64,000 nucleotides of DNA from Proteles cristata cristata (lineage: Eukaryota; Chordata; Mammalia; Carnivora; Hyaenidae): positions 744,001 through 808,000 of the forward strand of contig JAESUZ010000968.1 in NCBI GenBank assembly GCA_017311185.1, in the 5' to 3' direction. Made by a program: the position numbers and the translations under genes. The number at the start of each line of letters is the position of its first letter. Within the stretch, counting starts at the first letter, position 1. Positions 20,401 through 31,553 of the stretch are shown here, one piece after another. Below the pieces are notes generated by a model. That model worked only from the letters and a program-made list of their open reading frames with translations. It had not been told where the DNA came from and ran no database searches.

Positions 20401-21179
20401 TCAGAGACAGTGCTTGGCCAAGCAGAGCCTGGGTGTGGGTGGGGGCAGTTGACCTCTGTTCCTAGCAAACTGCCCCCGCCCACCAACCGATTCCAAGCCC
20501 AGGGATATTCCCACCAGGTATCCCAGGCAGGTGGTGGAGAAGGGTGGCCTTCCAGGGCCTGGGCCTCTTTGGACTGAGGACATGGTTGGCCCGGGAAGCC
20601 CAGCGTTCAGGCAGCCACCCAAGTATGTGGACGGCAGTGTGGACAGCGTTCTCGCCACGTTCCCAGAGCACGCACCAAGGAAAACATGGAATGTTTCTTG
20701 GATGACACAGCCTCCCTCCAAAGTCGTGCATTCCTGTGGGAGGGCGGTGAGGAGGGGTCGTGGCTGTCTGCAGGGGCGGGGGCTCTGCCTCAGCGCGTAC
20801 AGTCCTGTCTGCCGGCTTGTGTCCCCAGGTTGTGCCCACGGCTAAGGGAATCTGCGTTGGATGTGCCACCGGGGGGCCGTGCCATTGGCACGTGGCTGCA
20901 GTGCCTGGGCCACCAGTCAGCAGACACTGGCCTTGTGCGTACGGCCGACGCCCTGGTTCTCTCTCCTCCCCGGGGCGCTCAGCTAGTACATCTCCCAGCT
21001 AGTATGCCCTTGCCCTGAGCATCTTCAGCCCTGAGCATGCAGCAGGTGCAGCCCTTGACCTTGCACACATTGACTTTCCCTTGTTCATGTGTTCTGCCCT
21101 GCCTGGGCACCAGCTGGTAGGTCCTGCGCCCTCTAGAGGAGCCATGTCCTCAACCTGATCTAGACACAGTGTCATTTAA
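20401..21179. other. Unclassified GC-rich sequence
   Basis: No repeat or gene recognised. A CTCF-like motif occurs near the right end (21125-21139). Confidence 0.5.
21125..21139 (-). promoter_or_regulatory. CTCF-like motif (minus strand)
   Basis: The reverse complement reads CCTCTAGAGGGCGCA, one mismatch from the CTCF core. It is weak evidence without binding data. Confidence 0.3.
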
Positions 21180-21280
21180 GGGAGTTTGCCAGCTTGAGCT
21201 CGACCACTGTTTGAGTTTGGCTTGAATAATATGTATCCTCCCCACCTCTAGCCTCAGTTTCCTCCTCTCCTAGCAGTCCT
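21180..21280 (+). mobile_element. MIR SINE remnant (sense)
   Basis: 'cagcttgagctcgaccactg' and 'ctctagcctcagtttcctcc' match the central and CORE parts of MIR. Short and diverged. Confidence 0.5.
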
Positions 21281-21639
21281 GGCTGTTCCCTTCCCAGTGG
21301 TCAGTGTGATCAGGGTGGAAGGCAGTGGACCAGGGCTGGGCTGGGCTGGGGGAGCAGCGACAGAGAGTGAACATGTGAGCGGGTTGTGGTGGAGGCCTTG
21401 GTGGCTCAGTGCATGGCCTCTTCATAAAAGAAGGGAGCCTCTGGCCTTGAACTTGGAGGTTCTGAGTCCTGGACAGTCTGAGGTGGAAGTTGGGGGTCCA
21501 GAGAGGACACACCTGAGGCTTCTGCCCTAGAGAAGCCGAGTCAGAGGAGGTATGGTCTGGTAAGAGTGCTGAATTCTCTGACCAAGAGGGCTAGAATGAC
21601 ACTGGGGGGCAGTGGGAGCTGAGGGCTGCCTTTCCTCTA
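21281..21639. other. Unclassified sequence
   Basis: Contains GGGCT repeats at 21332-21350. Nothing else recognised. Confidence 0.4.
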
Positions 21640-22000
21640 CCTTAGAGAGGCCATGAGGACTCTGAAAGAGTGGACCTCTGAGATGGGTTTTGAAGGTTGA
21701 GTAGGAGTTTGCCAGCAGATCAGAGTGGACAGGGATTCTCGAACCAAGGCATCATATGTGCAAAAGCCCCAACATGTCAAGACATGTGGGCACGTCCAGG
21801 GATGTGCGGGAGGTCGGGAAGGCTGAGCGTGAGGAAGGCCATGATGAGCCACAAGGGAGGAGAGACTGACCTGGCCTGGGGGCAGTGAGGAAGGAGAGCC
21901 TGAAGTCAGGGAAAATTCTGGAGCAGGTTAGCCTCAGGAGAGGATGAAGAATTGGACAGCATTCAGCGATGAAGCAGGATCTAAACGGGAGGGATGGGGA
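21640..22000 (-). mobile_element. L2 LINE fragment (antisense)
   Basis: Features of antisense L2 appear in order: 'gggttttgaaggttgagtag', 'atgtgcaaaagccccaacat' (cf. AAGTGCAAAGGCCCTGAGG), 'ggaaggccatgatgagccac', 'gcagtgaggaaggagagcct' and 'attcagcgatgaagcagg'. Coding capacity is lost. Confidence 0.6.
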
Positions 22001-22659
22001 CTGGCTGAGCAGTGACACAGAGGTGGCAGCATGGGGAAGAATGAGGGGTCCAAGATGCCTGGTGAGGAAAGTGAGGCCCGGCCCTGGAAGGCCCTGGAAG
22101 GTCCTGTCCAAGATGGCAGCCTCGTCCTGCCCCAGTCTAGGTGTCTCTGGCTGGTACTGGGTGCCCCCCTCCACTACGGTTACATCGCTTACATACTTCT
22201 GGGCTCTTATCTCCAAGGGTCTGTCGTGCGTGCCCACCTTGCCAAGTGGCCCCATCACCACTTGCCTCATAAATCAGGCCTGTCTCTCCCTACCACCGCC
22301 CCCCTCCTGCCACTCCCTCCTGGTGCTGCCTGCCCCCACCCAAAGTTCCACCCAGCTGGGTAGGCAGAGATGGGCCCGGTGGCAAGTCCAGCCCCTGCCC
22401 AGGAGCTCCGGAGCTGCAGGGAGGATGTATTCCCAAAGGTCTCCAAAGATGGCTCCTGGGGAGGGTGTGTGTCAAGCCTGCCACTTTCTGCTGGGGTCTG
22501 ACCTCGGGTGGGGTCAGGAACGGGCAGGTCCTGGCTGCTGTTCTCAGGAGGCTGGAAACTGGCCCTCTTCAAAACTCTCAAGCCTGTGTCTACATTCCAC
22601 ATGAATCACAGCCACCACCACTGCTCCTCTGGGCCTGGTGTCTCTTGTCTGGAAAACAG
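22001..22659. other. Unclassified GC-rich sequence
   Basis: The plus-strand frame 21969-22604 is long (211 codons) but starts inside the L2 remnant and has no domain, so I do not call it a gene. 'ggccctggaa' is tandemly repeated at 22080-22100. Confidence 0.5.
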
Positions 22660-23175
22660 GTACATTCACTCATTCATTCAACAAACACTTACTCTGGGCC
22701 AGGCCCCAGGCATGGAGATGAACCGAGCAGGCCCCAGGCCGAGTCCAGCTAGGAGGCCATTGCAATAGAGGAACGGGGTGTTCTGAGGTGCGAGTGAGGC
22801 TGTCGGAGCCCAGAGCAGGCACTGACCCTGCCTTGGCGGTCAGAGAAGGCTGCCTGGGGGGAGAGGACTTTCTAGCCCAGTCTTCAAGGACAAAGAGAAG
22901 TTTGCTACTTGAAAGGCAGTTAAGGGGGACTGCAGTCAGGGTAACCACAGTTCAGAGAGTACAGAAGCAAGAAATAGCATTGACTCTAGGTTTGCATGGG
23001 GAGCTCGAGGGCAGAGAATGGAAAGAAAAAAGGTGGGGAGGCCAGTGGGGCCGGATCCTGCTGGGCCCGAAAGGCCAGACAGAAAGGTTTGACCGGCTCC
23101 ACAGAGGTAAAGGGGAGGAGCCACGGAGGGTCACAGCAGGGGAGCAGTGTGATCAGATCTGCATCCTAGAATGAC
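22660..23175 (-). mobile_element. L2 LINE fragment (antisense, 3' end first)
   Basis: Begins with the complement of the L2 3' end ('cattcattcaacaaacactt', 'gggccaggccccaggcatgg') and continues through 'tcagagaaggctgcctgggg', 'gccagtggggccggatcctg' and 'gagcagtgtgatcagatctg' to 'tagaatgaccctcagggcc'. These parallel the antisense L2 consensus over about 500 bp. Confidence 0.72.
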
Positions 23176-25149
23176 CCTCAGGGCCATCACCTCCTACGTG
23201 CAGAACATCATGCCAAGGGCACTGAGAAGGGCCTGGACAGAGGGAAGAAGTAGTTTCACAAGGGAGGCATCAGTCGGTCTGGGCCTCAAAGGGGAAGGAC
23301 GTCAACCCAGCGGTATCCGGTGCACATCTGTCCCTGTAGACTCCGAGCTTGAGAAGGGAGAAGGCAAAGGAGCAGGTGTCCTTTCTTGGAAAGAGACAAC
23401 TAACGGTTTGGGTCGCCCCACCCTGCCAAGGCCACGCCCCCCGCTGAGGCCACGCCCCACCCACGTCTGCTCCAGCTCCCTCAGCCCACCCTGCGGGACC
23501 CCCTCTGACAGGGCCACGGCTCAGGAGGCTCCTCCCGGCCAGAAGGTGACTGTCTGCTCCCAGCACCCTTCTTGCTTTCCCACTAGGTGTTTCTGGAAAG
23601 GGCCAGGGAAGGCTCGGTGCCCATCCCTCTGGTCTCTCATTCCTGGTGCCTGGGATCAGGGACATCCTCCTGGGAGCTCAGCAGATGTCCCTAAAGCCTC
23701 TCCGGACTCTGGGAGGGATAATGGCTTCCGTGGGCTCACAGCATTTATCCTCTGGAAAAATCTTCTAGGCTCTTCTTCCCAGCAGTGGGCTCCTGAGCGC
23801 TTCTGAGGGGGCAGAATGAGGGTGGTGCTGGCTATTGCCTGACTCCAACAAGCCCGCAAAAAACATCTGTTGTCAACCTCGCCGAATCTCAGACATAAAA
23901 GCGGGCGTGCTAGAGGATTCTACTGCCGTCAAGTTCAGAAATAGCCAAAGTGGTCTCTGGTGGGAGAAGTCAGAGAGGGCTTCTCCTTCCTGGTGGGGGG
24001 TGGGGAGGAGCAGTGACTGGAAGAAGGTATCAGGCAGCTTTGAGGGGGGCTGGCCGAGTTCTATAGGTTGATGGGGTGCTCTCAACTCAAATGTGAATTT
24101 TCACAAACGGAACGCGTTTGTTCAAAAAGGAGCTGCAGTATTTTACAGTATGTGTATGTTTATGTATCTGTATTTGGAACAATCTGGCTACTGCTCTCTC
24201 TCCACGCGATTGGGTTCGATGCTGAGGCGGTGGACAGGTGGAGGGAGGGATGGACTCTAGGCCTGCCCTGCTCACCCTGGACAGAGACCCACAGACTGGC
24301 ACCCTGGGGATGGAAAGGGACCCTGGGGCCCCCTCTGGCTGCAGAGGCCGCAGCGGCGCTGGCCAGAGCGGACGGCTGCTAGCTGGCCAGACCTGTGCAC
24401 CCCTGAATATCTCAGAGTTGACCAGCCGACTGCTCGACTCGCAAACTGGTGCCCACTGCTGGTCAGGATGCCCCGAGGCAGGCTGGAGGGTGGTTGTCCC
24501 AGCGATCAGAGAACTTTCTGGAAAAGAGCAGCGGGCATAGACTCAGGGACAAAAGAATGGGGACAGACAGTTGGATATTTGCACACACACACAGCCACGG
24601 ACACATGTGGGTGTCCACATGCCTGGCTTGGCCCCGGACACCCAGACACACACTTGCCCTGCTGTTGCAGGACATTTGTCTCACCCTGGACTCAGAGAGG
24701 CTTGGGGACAGCTCTGGGGCCTGTGTTGGGTGGCCCTCTGTTGGATGACCAAAGGGGTGAGGTGCAGATGGGAAGGGCAGACACATCCTTGTCAGGTCCC
24801 TCAATGGCTTCTCAGCCTGGCTGTCTTTTGGCCAGAAGGGCTGACTCTAAAGAACCGCTGGAAAAACCAGAGAGGATTCTGGGAGGAGCAGTAGGGTAGG
24901 GGGAGACAGACGGAGTCCTCCTAGGAGATCTTAGTCTAGGGCTCTCTCTTCCACGTGACCCTTTTCTCTCGCTCCTGCCGCCTCCTGACGACATTAGCCT
25001 TTCACCTCCCCCAGCCCCGGCGGCTGGCTGGGGCCCTTCAAGGACCTGCTTTGCCTGTGCAGCGATTGCCAGCGACCTCTGACCTCTCCCTGACCCCTGC
25101 CTGACCCCTCCGCTGTCTCCTGCCCCCCACCCTCATTGCACCCCAGCCC
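23176..25149. other. Unclassified GC-rich sequence, about 2 kb
   Basis: No recognised gene. The plus-strand frame 23171-23806 (211 codons) has no domain and overlaps a 131-codon minus frame. A short CA-rich patch occurs at 24583-24650. Few repeats are visible. Confidence 0.5.
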
Positions 25150-25340
25150 TGACCTCACGTCTGCAGGGCTGCGGGCAAGGGCGAGATAAGGCGGGCATTG
25201 CACTGCTCCCTCCTGGGGACCGACGGGAAGGGCGGGCCGGGCTGCCAGCCTCAAGCGCGCCCATGACTCACCAGGTGGGCAGGGCCGAGGCTGGCATCCG
25301 GGAGGAAATGCCACTTCCTCTGGATAAGGCTGCAGGCCCT
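25150..25340. promoter_or_regulatory. Candidate enhancer: GATA, AP-1/NF-E2, E-box and ETS motifs
   Basis: Within 150 bp there is AGATAAGG (25184-25191), TGACTCA (25264-25270), CAGGTG (25272-25277), AGGAAATG (25303-25310), ACTTCC (25313-25318) and GATAAGG (25323-25329). This combination is seen in blood-lineage enhancers. Motif density is the only evidence; short motifs recur by chance, and no conservation data are available here. Confidence 0.3.
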
Positions 25341-25765
25341 CCGGTTTTGCCTGATGGTGCGTGCATTTGGGGTTCTGTTTCAAGTTCTTCCACTCCTGTG
25401 TTCCAAAGATATTCTCCAACGGCTTATTCTAGTCTTGCCTTTCCTATCTAGGTCTGTCTTCCATCTCTTTGGAATCACCTCCTTAGGAGATACTAGGTCT
25501 GCATCTGGTGGTAATTTTTCTCCATAGAGCGAGCTCCTACCCTCAACCCGATTAACTATTCCATCCTTAACCTCGTGGGCCTGTGGTCATGCTCGGCTCC
25601 CTTCCACCTGGCTGGTCTGTTCTGTCGCCTGTCTGACTGTTCTCACACCCAGATCATACTGTTTTCCTTCCCGGGGCTTCATAGTCTATGCTGACAGCAG
25701 GCAGGAACGGGCCTCCCCTCTTCATTCTTTTTTTCTCAAAGTCAGCTAGCCATTTACAAATCTTT
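25341..25765. other. Unclassified sequence
   Basis: T- and C-rich single-copy-looking sequence ('gtctgtcttccatctctttg' etc.) with no assigned family. Confidence 0.4.
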
Positions 25766-26177
25766 ATTCTTCTGTATATTTTAAATGTTTATTAATTAAA
25801 AAAATTTTTAAATGTTTTATTTATTTCTGAGAGAGACAGCATGAGCAGGGGAAGGTCAGAGAGAGAGGGAGATACAGAATCTGAAGTAGACTCCAGGCTC
25901 TGAGCTGTCACACAGAGCCCGACGTGGGGCTTGAACCCACGAACTGTGATATCATGACCTGAGCCGAAGTCAGATGCTCAACCGAATGAGCCGCCCGGGT
26001 ACCCCAGATGTTTATTAATTTTTGAGGGGGGGAGGGACGGGGGGGGACAGAGGATCCGAAGCCGGCTCTGCGCTGACAGAGGAGAGCCCAATGTGTGACT
26101 CGAGCCCATGAACCGTAAGATTATGATCTAAGCTGAAGCTGAATGCTTAGCTTCGACTGAGCCACCCAGGTGTCCCC
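25766..26177 (-). mobile_element. CAN-SINE (antisense), split by a second SINE
   Basis: The tail part ('ttctgtatattttaaatgttt') lies before 25797 and the body resumes at 26008 ('atgtttattaatttttgagg') to 'gagccacccaggtgtcccc'. The body carries many changes, including a G-rich replacement of the GA stretch, so it is the oldest of the three copies here. Confidence 0.9.
25798..26007 (-). mobile_element. CAN-SINE (antisense), nested in another SINE
   Basis: Runs from 'aaaaaaatttttaaatgttt' to 'gagccgcccgggtacccc'. The 13-bp duplication 'atgtttattaatt' at 25785-25797 and 26008-26020 is host-SINE tail sequence, showing insertion into the A tail of the older copy. Confidence 0.95.
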
Positions 26178-26190
26178 TCCAAATATTTTT

Positions 26191-26412
26191 TTTTAAAATT
26201 TTTTTAAAGGTTTATTTATTTCTAGGAAAGAGAGAGAGACAGCGTGAGCAGGGGAGGGTCAGAGAGAGAGGGAGTCACAGACTGAAACAGGCTCCAGGCT
26301 CTGAGCTGGCAGCCAGCACAGAGCCCGATGCGGGGCTCGAACCCACGAACGGCGAGATCATGACCTAAGCGAAAGTCGGACGCTTAACTGACTAAGCCAC
26401 CCAGGCGCCCTT
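26191..26412 (-). mobile_element. CAN-SINE, 'CTTAG' subfamily (antisense), with target-site duplication
   Basis: Carries the antisense forms of the subfamily marks ('gacctaagcgaaagtcggac', 'actgactaagccacc', 'gagtcacagactgaaacagg', 'tttctaggaa'). Flanked by a perfect 16-bp duplication 'ccctccaaatattttt' at 26175-26190 and 26413-26428, which overlaps the 5' edge of the neighbouring SINE. Confidence 0.96.
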
Positions 26413-26604
26413 CCCTCCAAATATTTTTAAAGTAAGTTTATCAAGTTCCTCAAAAATATCTAGCTGGAATTCAGAATCGTGATTCAGGGGAGGACAACGT
26501 GGCCAATGGGAGGAGGATTCGGTATTTGTGTGTCTTAAGCAACAAGGGACTACGCTTCTGAAATACACATGGGATGGCGGCAAAGTGAGGACGGACAGAC
26601 TGCA

Positions 26605-26790
26605 GGCCCCATAGAAAAATGGGCAAAGGGTATGAACTGGCCATTGCAGGAGAGGAAATGTGAACAACTAGAGAACAGAAAGAGCCACTCAAACTCACTT
26701 ATAATCAGAGAAATGCAAATTAAAATAATAATAAGATACTGCTTATCACCCATCAGGCTGCCAGGCAGTAGAAGGGTAGGTACTGGCCAG
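26605..26790 (+). mobile_element. L1M/HAL1-like ORF2 fragment (sense)
   Basis: 'agaaaaatgggcaaagggta', 'agccactcaaactcacttat' and 'agagaaatgcaaattaaaat' … 'aagatactgcttatcaccca' match the L1 segment upstream of the ORF2 C terminus. Sequence up to 27019 may belong to the same old element but is too diverged to assign. Confidence 0.65.
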
Positions 26791-27020
26791 TGTTGGCAGG
26801 ATGTAAGCTCAAGTGGCCCCAACAGGGTGCCATCCAGCAACGCTCCATTGGGTCAAGTTCGAGTAGAGGGAGGGAGAAGGCTTCCCCAGGTGCCTATCAG
26901 TGGAGCGTGGGTGCAAAAGGTGGCTACGCCCACCCTAGGGCACTTGGCGACAGTCACATGTGAAGGCACAAGCCCAGTGGAGGTGAGACCAGGTTGTTAG
27001 ATCTTAAAAACAGAGCATGA

Positions 27021-27228
27021 GGGGCATGTGGGTGGCTCAGTTGACTCAAGAGTCTGACTTTGGCTCCAGTCATGATCTCGAGGTTTGTGAGTTCGAGCCC
27101 TGAGTCGGGCTCGCTGCTGTCAGCCCAGAGCCTGGAGCCTGCTTCAGATTCTCTGTCTCCCTCTCTCTGCCCCTCTTCCCTGCACTCTCTCTCTCTCAAA
27201 TAAATAATAAAATAAAGCATTAAAAAAA
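27021..27228 (+). mobile_element. CAN-SINE (sense), with target-site duplication
   Basis: Opens 'ggggcatgtgggtggctcag', with B box 'gagttcgagccctg'. The flanks 'aaaaacagagcatga' (27006-27020) and 'aaaaacagagcgcga' (27229-27243) form a 15-bp duplication with two changes. Confidence 0.94.
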
Positions 27229-27324
27229 AAAAACAGAGCGCGAGTGGAAAAAATAAGAAAGAAATACAGCCCATAGCCCGATTCCACTCATGTAAACAAC
27301 ACCCCCTCCAAAACAGCCAGACAC

Positions 27325-27482
27325 ATGTTAAAAAATGAGGTGAAATTCACATAGCATAACACTGACCCCATTTTGAAGCGTACAGTCCGGCGGCATTTGG
27401 TACAGTCACGATGTGGTGCAGCCACCAGCCGAATTCCAAGACATGCCATTCCCCAAAAGGAAACCCCGTGCCAGTTAAGCAT
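27325..27482 (-). mobile_element. L1M 3' end fragment (antisense)
   Basis: 'gaggtgaaattcacatagca', 'cattttgaagcgtacagtcc', 'cacgatgtggtgcagccacc' and 'cccaaaaggaaaccccgtgc' are the recurring antisense L1M 3' landmarks. Confidence 0.7.
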
Positions 27483-27745
27483 CCAAGAATACACAGGAAT
27501 AAAAAGACATGCATGGGAAAGTTGCCTGTAGGGACACGAGCGGGGCTGAAAGGGAACAATGCTTCTGTGGCCTGGGAATACAGCCGATAATATGGGAGCA
27601 GTATGATAATACTTGCACATGCACGCACATACGTATTGTTGTGCACTTGAACTCATACAATATCCTCTGCCAATTCTTCAGTAATAAAACTCAGTCAAGC
27701 AATCCTCTCCACTTGAGGGCCAAAAAAGAGATTTAAAAATAACAT
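27483..27745. other. Unclassified sequence
   Basis: Mixed AT-rich sequence with a 'gcacatgcacgcacatacgt' patch. Probably old repeat-derived, family not recognised. Confidence 0.4.
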
Positions 27746-27747
27746 AT

Positions 27748-27956
27748 AGGGGCACCTGGGTGGCTCAGTCGGTTAAGCATCTGACTCGTGATGTCGGCTC
27801 AGGTCATGATCTCACAGTTCATGGGGTGGGAGCCCCATGCTGGGCTCCGCGCTGATAGTGCAGAGCCTGGTTCAGATACCCCCCTCCCCCCTTCTCTGCC
27901 CCTCCCTGGCTCACATTCACTCTCTCTCTCTCAAAATAAATAAATAACCATTGAAA
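27748..27956 (+). mobile_element. CAN-SINE, older type (sense)
   Basis: Opens 'ggggcacctgggtggctcag' with the 'gactcgtgatgtcggctcag' spacer. The B box region is altered ('ggtgggagcccc'). The tail is CAAAATAAATAAATAACC. Confidence 0.93.
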
Positions 27957-28368
27957 AGACCCATATAAACCGGAGGTTCGGAGTCCGTCTACTCCAGGCA
28001 TCTGGGGATCAGAGACCCTCGAAAGACCTTGGGCTCCAGAGAAGCATTTCCTGTCCCCTCTCGACTCCTTCACGAGGGCGAAGGTGGTGGTTGGGCCTGG
28101 AAGGGGATGGTCGGGAGGAAGCAGGCAGAGTCTGGTGGGGGCTGAGAGGCGGACCCTTTGGAGCATCTGTGGGGTGGTGCTGTGGGGGTGGAAGTGGGGG
28201 GAAGCAGAGGTCCATGTCAGGCACCCCCTCCACCAGTCCCTGGTCTCCAGGGCCGAGCAGGGCTTCATTCTCTAAGCAAGAAACCCAGACATGAAGTTTG
28301 CCAGAGGCCTTTTTGTTTTTTTGGATTTGAGCATTTATTTATATGAAAAGTCTTACCAAGGTATAAAC
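27957..28368. other. Unclassified GC-rich sequence
   Basis: G-rich between 28080 and 28205. No gene or repeat recognised. Confidence 0.45.
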
Positions 28369-28640
28369 ATTCTGGGCCTTTGCACATGCTGTGGACTTAG
28401 CTGGAATGTTCCCTCCAAGGCCCCCTCCCACTGAGTGTCCGCCTGGTGAACTCCGGCCACCACTGGGGGCACCTCCTTCAGGAAGCTTTCTCTGCTCGAT
28501 GTCCTTCCCTGCACCCCAGGGGGCTCACTCCGCCCTGGGGGGGGGACCCACAGCCCCTCACGTGCTGGTGGCCATCCGTTTCCATGTCCGTGCTCCCCCC
28601 ACCCCCACTTGCAGAAGATTCTCCAGAGCAAGAAACTGCC
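28369..28640 (+). mobile_element. L2 LINE 3' fragment (sense)
   Basis: 'gggcctttgcacatgctgtg', 'gctggaatgttccctccaag', 'cacctccttcaggaagcttt' follow the L2 consensus (…GGGCCTTTGCACTTGCTGTTCCCTCTGCCTGGAACGC…CACCTCCTTCAGG…) closely. Confidence 0.75.
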
Positions 28641-30339
28641 TTATTTTCCTTTTCTAGGTGGTGGAGCCCGATAGGGTTCGGAAACATCAGGTGCACAGAT
28701 AGCCAGTGGCTGCTTAGTGGCACCTGCCTGGCTTCTCAGCCGAGGTGGGGCTATGTTCCCAGTGCCTAGTCATTGGAGTCTGAATCAAGGGAGTCTCTAG
28801 GCCCCTCCACAGCTCCCCAGGAGTCTGGGGCAAGCTTATTCTCTACTGCCAGAGACTCAGGGTTTCTGGGTTTGTGACAGGGAGCCCTGGCCCCTGGGGA
28901 GCTGGGCCTTCACTGTGTGTGGGTGGTCAAGACCCCTGACTCCAGAAGGGAGAAGGGAGAGTAGGCAATCAGGCTCCCACCTTGGGGGGCTTTCTGAAGG
29001 GCCCAGGGCTCCTACTTCCATCTCGGCTGCCCTTGGATGGCTAGAAGGTTGGGGGCACGTGGGTAACCTGCTCACCACCCACCCCGAGGCCAAACGGGGG
29101 CCGCTGTTATTCAGTCTCGGCAATGGGACCCCTTTCAGGCCCTCCATGGGCCCCTGCCCCTCCAGCAGCTCACACGCCTTGTCTCCAACTGGATTCACTC
29201 TTCCCAGACAAGGGGCCTTGTCTGGGCCGGTCTGGGGGACTTTTTTTAAGCCCCCAGTTTGGGAACTTGAGCAAGAGAAGGGATTTTTTTTTTTTTAATG
29301 CGTGTACTTTGGTGTTCTGTGCAAGCAGCTCCCAAAGTCACTGCTCCCCTCCTCGCTTGGCAGGGCTGCCCGCCTCGTGCTGTTGACCTTGGCTGTGGGT
29401 TTGCAGGGGCTGGAGCTCTCACACCATAAATTCCTGTCTTCTAGGAATCCAGCCTGGGAAAGAAAGGAAACACGGAGGAGAATATTTGATTAACATTTTT
29501 CCAACGTGACCACATCACAGAGACGTGTGGCCGGAATTCTCACCCTGGACGGGGCGGGGCAGGACTCGGCCTGTGCCCAGCCGTGGGGAGGGTGGCTTGG
29601 GCTGGGGGCCCTTCTGGCCCGAAGGCAGAGTGGGGTCTGAGCTGGCATCATCCCTCAGGATGGAGGGTTTTTGGATGGGAGCCGGGCCAGGTCAGACACC
29701 TGGGTCTGAGCACCTAGGGGAGCGCACCTTTGACCTCAGGGTTCTAAAGCAGCACCCTGAACTTGAGAGGGCCCCCAGGGATGTGAGGTTCGGACCTTGT
29801 TTTAGTCATCAGCCCTCCACTCTGGACAGAGCCCTCTCTGACCCCAAATTGAATCTTGACCCTAATTCCAGACTCAGAGTGGCCCAATGACCTCTGACTC
29901 CAACCCCAGGGCCCAGTCTGGGCTTTCCTCTGTTACCGAACACTCACACAGAAACCCTTCATGCCTCCCTGTCTGTCCCCAAACTCTGAGCCTTTGTCCC
30001 TCCAGGAGAGACCCCTTCTACCAACGGGTGCCCACCTGCGCCTGGGTCTCTCCCCTCTGCCTGCTCGACCACCAGCTATCACCGGCACTTAAGCATCGCA
30101 CTGGTCAGAGGAGGAAGAGAACCTTCCCGGGCCCCGCTCCCACCTCTGGCTGCCCCATCTCTCGCCTCCTTGCCCCGGCCACTCTCCAGAAAGCTGTCTG
30201 CACACTTGTCTCTACTCCTCACCTCCTTCTCACTCCCCTGCACACTTTGTCGGCCTCCCGCCCCAGCCCAGGTCAGCGAGGATCCCATGGAGCCCAGCCC
30301 CACCGGCACTGCCCTGGCGCCACCTCAGCCTCGTTCAAC
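28641..30339. other. Unclassified GC-rich sequence, about 1.7 kb
   Basis: No gene recognised. A T run at 29282-29297 may be the A tail of an unrecognised antisense insertion. The plus frame 29887-30576 (229 codons) is Pro/Ser-rich, domain-free and runs into an L2 element. Confidence 0.5.
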
Positions 30340-31395
30340 ACCGGACCACCCGCACCCTCCCCACCCCAATCAATGCCGTCTCCTTCCGGGGTCCTGGAAC
30401 CCCACTCGGCCCTCCTCGGTCCAGATGGGCAGTGCTGTCTCTGCCTGGATATCGCTCTCTGGCACCTCAAACTCAGCAGTCCAAACCCAGGCACCTCCTC
30501 CTCCCCCTTCCCCCAGACTGCTCCCCTTGCAGGGCTCTGGGTCAGCGATGCAACGGTCCCTGTTGCTCAAACCTGAATCACTGCCACACTCGTCCCTCCT
30601 CCTCCCCATGCCAGGTCCAGCCACCTGCACGCCAGGAGCTCTCATACTTGCCCACGTCTAGATTTCCAACCCACTCGCACCTCAGCACTGTTCTGTTACC
30701 CCCACCCACCCTCATCACCCCTCACCGGCCCCCAGCCCCCCTTGCCCCTGTGCTCTCTTCTTCCCCCTCCAAGCTGCCATCTGGTTTCCATCCTATCTCT
30801 GAGGATAGCTTTCTGACTCTACCCTCATCCATTCTTGCCCCTGCTAATCCAGCCTGATCTGTTAAAAATGCCAATCGTATAGTGTTGCTTGCCATCCCCC
30901 GCACTAACTTCTCATCACCTGTAGGATGATAAGACATCCTTGCTGTGCCCATAGGCCCTGTGTTATATGGCTCCAGACCCCGGCAGTGATCTCGCCTCGG
31001 GGTCTCTTGTTCCGACTCAGGGTCAGCCATCCTGGGCACAGCCAGGTGTACCATGTGCCCCTCTCCCTGGAGTCCTCTCCGCTTTGTTTCCCTCCAGCTG
31101 GTGGCGGCGTGACTGGCTCATGTCTGCTCATCCGTCAGCTTATGGCAGACATCACCTCTATCAGGAAGCCTTCCTTCCTTCTGAGGGCTGGTCTGGGCTC
31201 CCTACTCCGGGCTGCCATGGGGACCAGAGGGGCACAGATCACATGAGTGACGATTTCCGGCCTCGCTGACCTGCAGTTCGGAAGCCCCCCAGGGGCAGAG
31301 ACCGTGTCTGGGTGCCCACCACTGTTTTTGTTTGTTTGTTTGTTTTGTTTTGTTTCTGTTCAGGCACACAGCAGTCTCTCCAAACCAGTTTTAGA
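30340..31395 (+). mobile_element. L2 LINE, 3' kilobase (sense)
   Basis: A long L2 block. 'ccagactgctccccttgcag' and the following 'atcactgccacactcgtccc' lie in the ORF; 'gtgttatatggctccagacc' and 'ctatcaggaagccttccttc' lie near the ORF end; the '…gggcagagaccgtgtctggg' and 'cacagcagtctctccaaacc' parts are 3' UTR. Many gaps and stops; dead. Confidence 0.68.
31325..31356. repeat. (TTTG)n microsatellite
   Basis: Imperfect TTTG/TTTTG units in the L2 3' UTR. Confidence 0.95.
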
Positions 31396-31407
31396 ATGAA
31401 AGAGACA

Positions 31408-31553
31408 GGGGCACCTGGGTGGCTCAGTCGGTTAAGCATCTGACTCTCGATTTCGGCTCAGGTCCTGATTTCACAGAGCATGAGCCCTGCGTCAGGCGTG
31501 AAGCCTGCTTAAGGTTCTCTCTCTCCCTCTCTGCCACTTCCTGTCCCCCTCAA
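31408..31553 (+). mobile_element. CAN-SINE, older type (sense), shortened
   Basis: Opens 'ggggcacctgggtggctcag' with 'gactctcgatttcggctcag'; the B box is partly lost and the CT region and tail are short. Direct repeats 'tagaatgaaagaga' (31392) and 'tagaatgaatgagc' (31554) approximate a duplication. Confidence 0.9.

Noticed and set aside
23171..23806. A 211-codon plus-strand frame
   Set aside because: Begins at the edge of an L2 remnant, has no domain and no recognisable splice or promoter context.
29887..30576. A 229-codon plus-strand frame
   Set aside because: Runs into an L2 element and is low complexity (Pro/Ser-rich).
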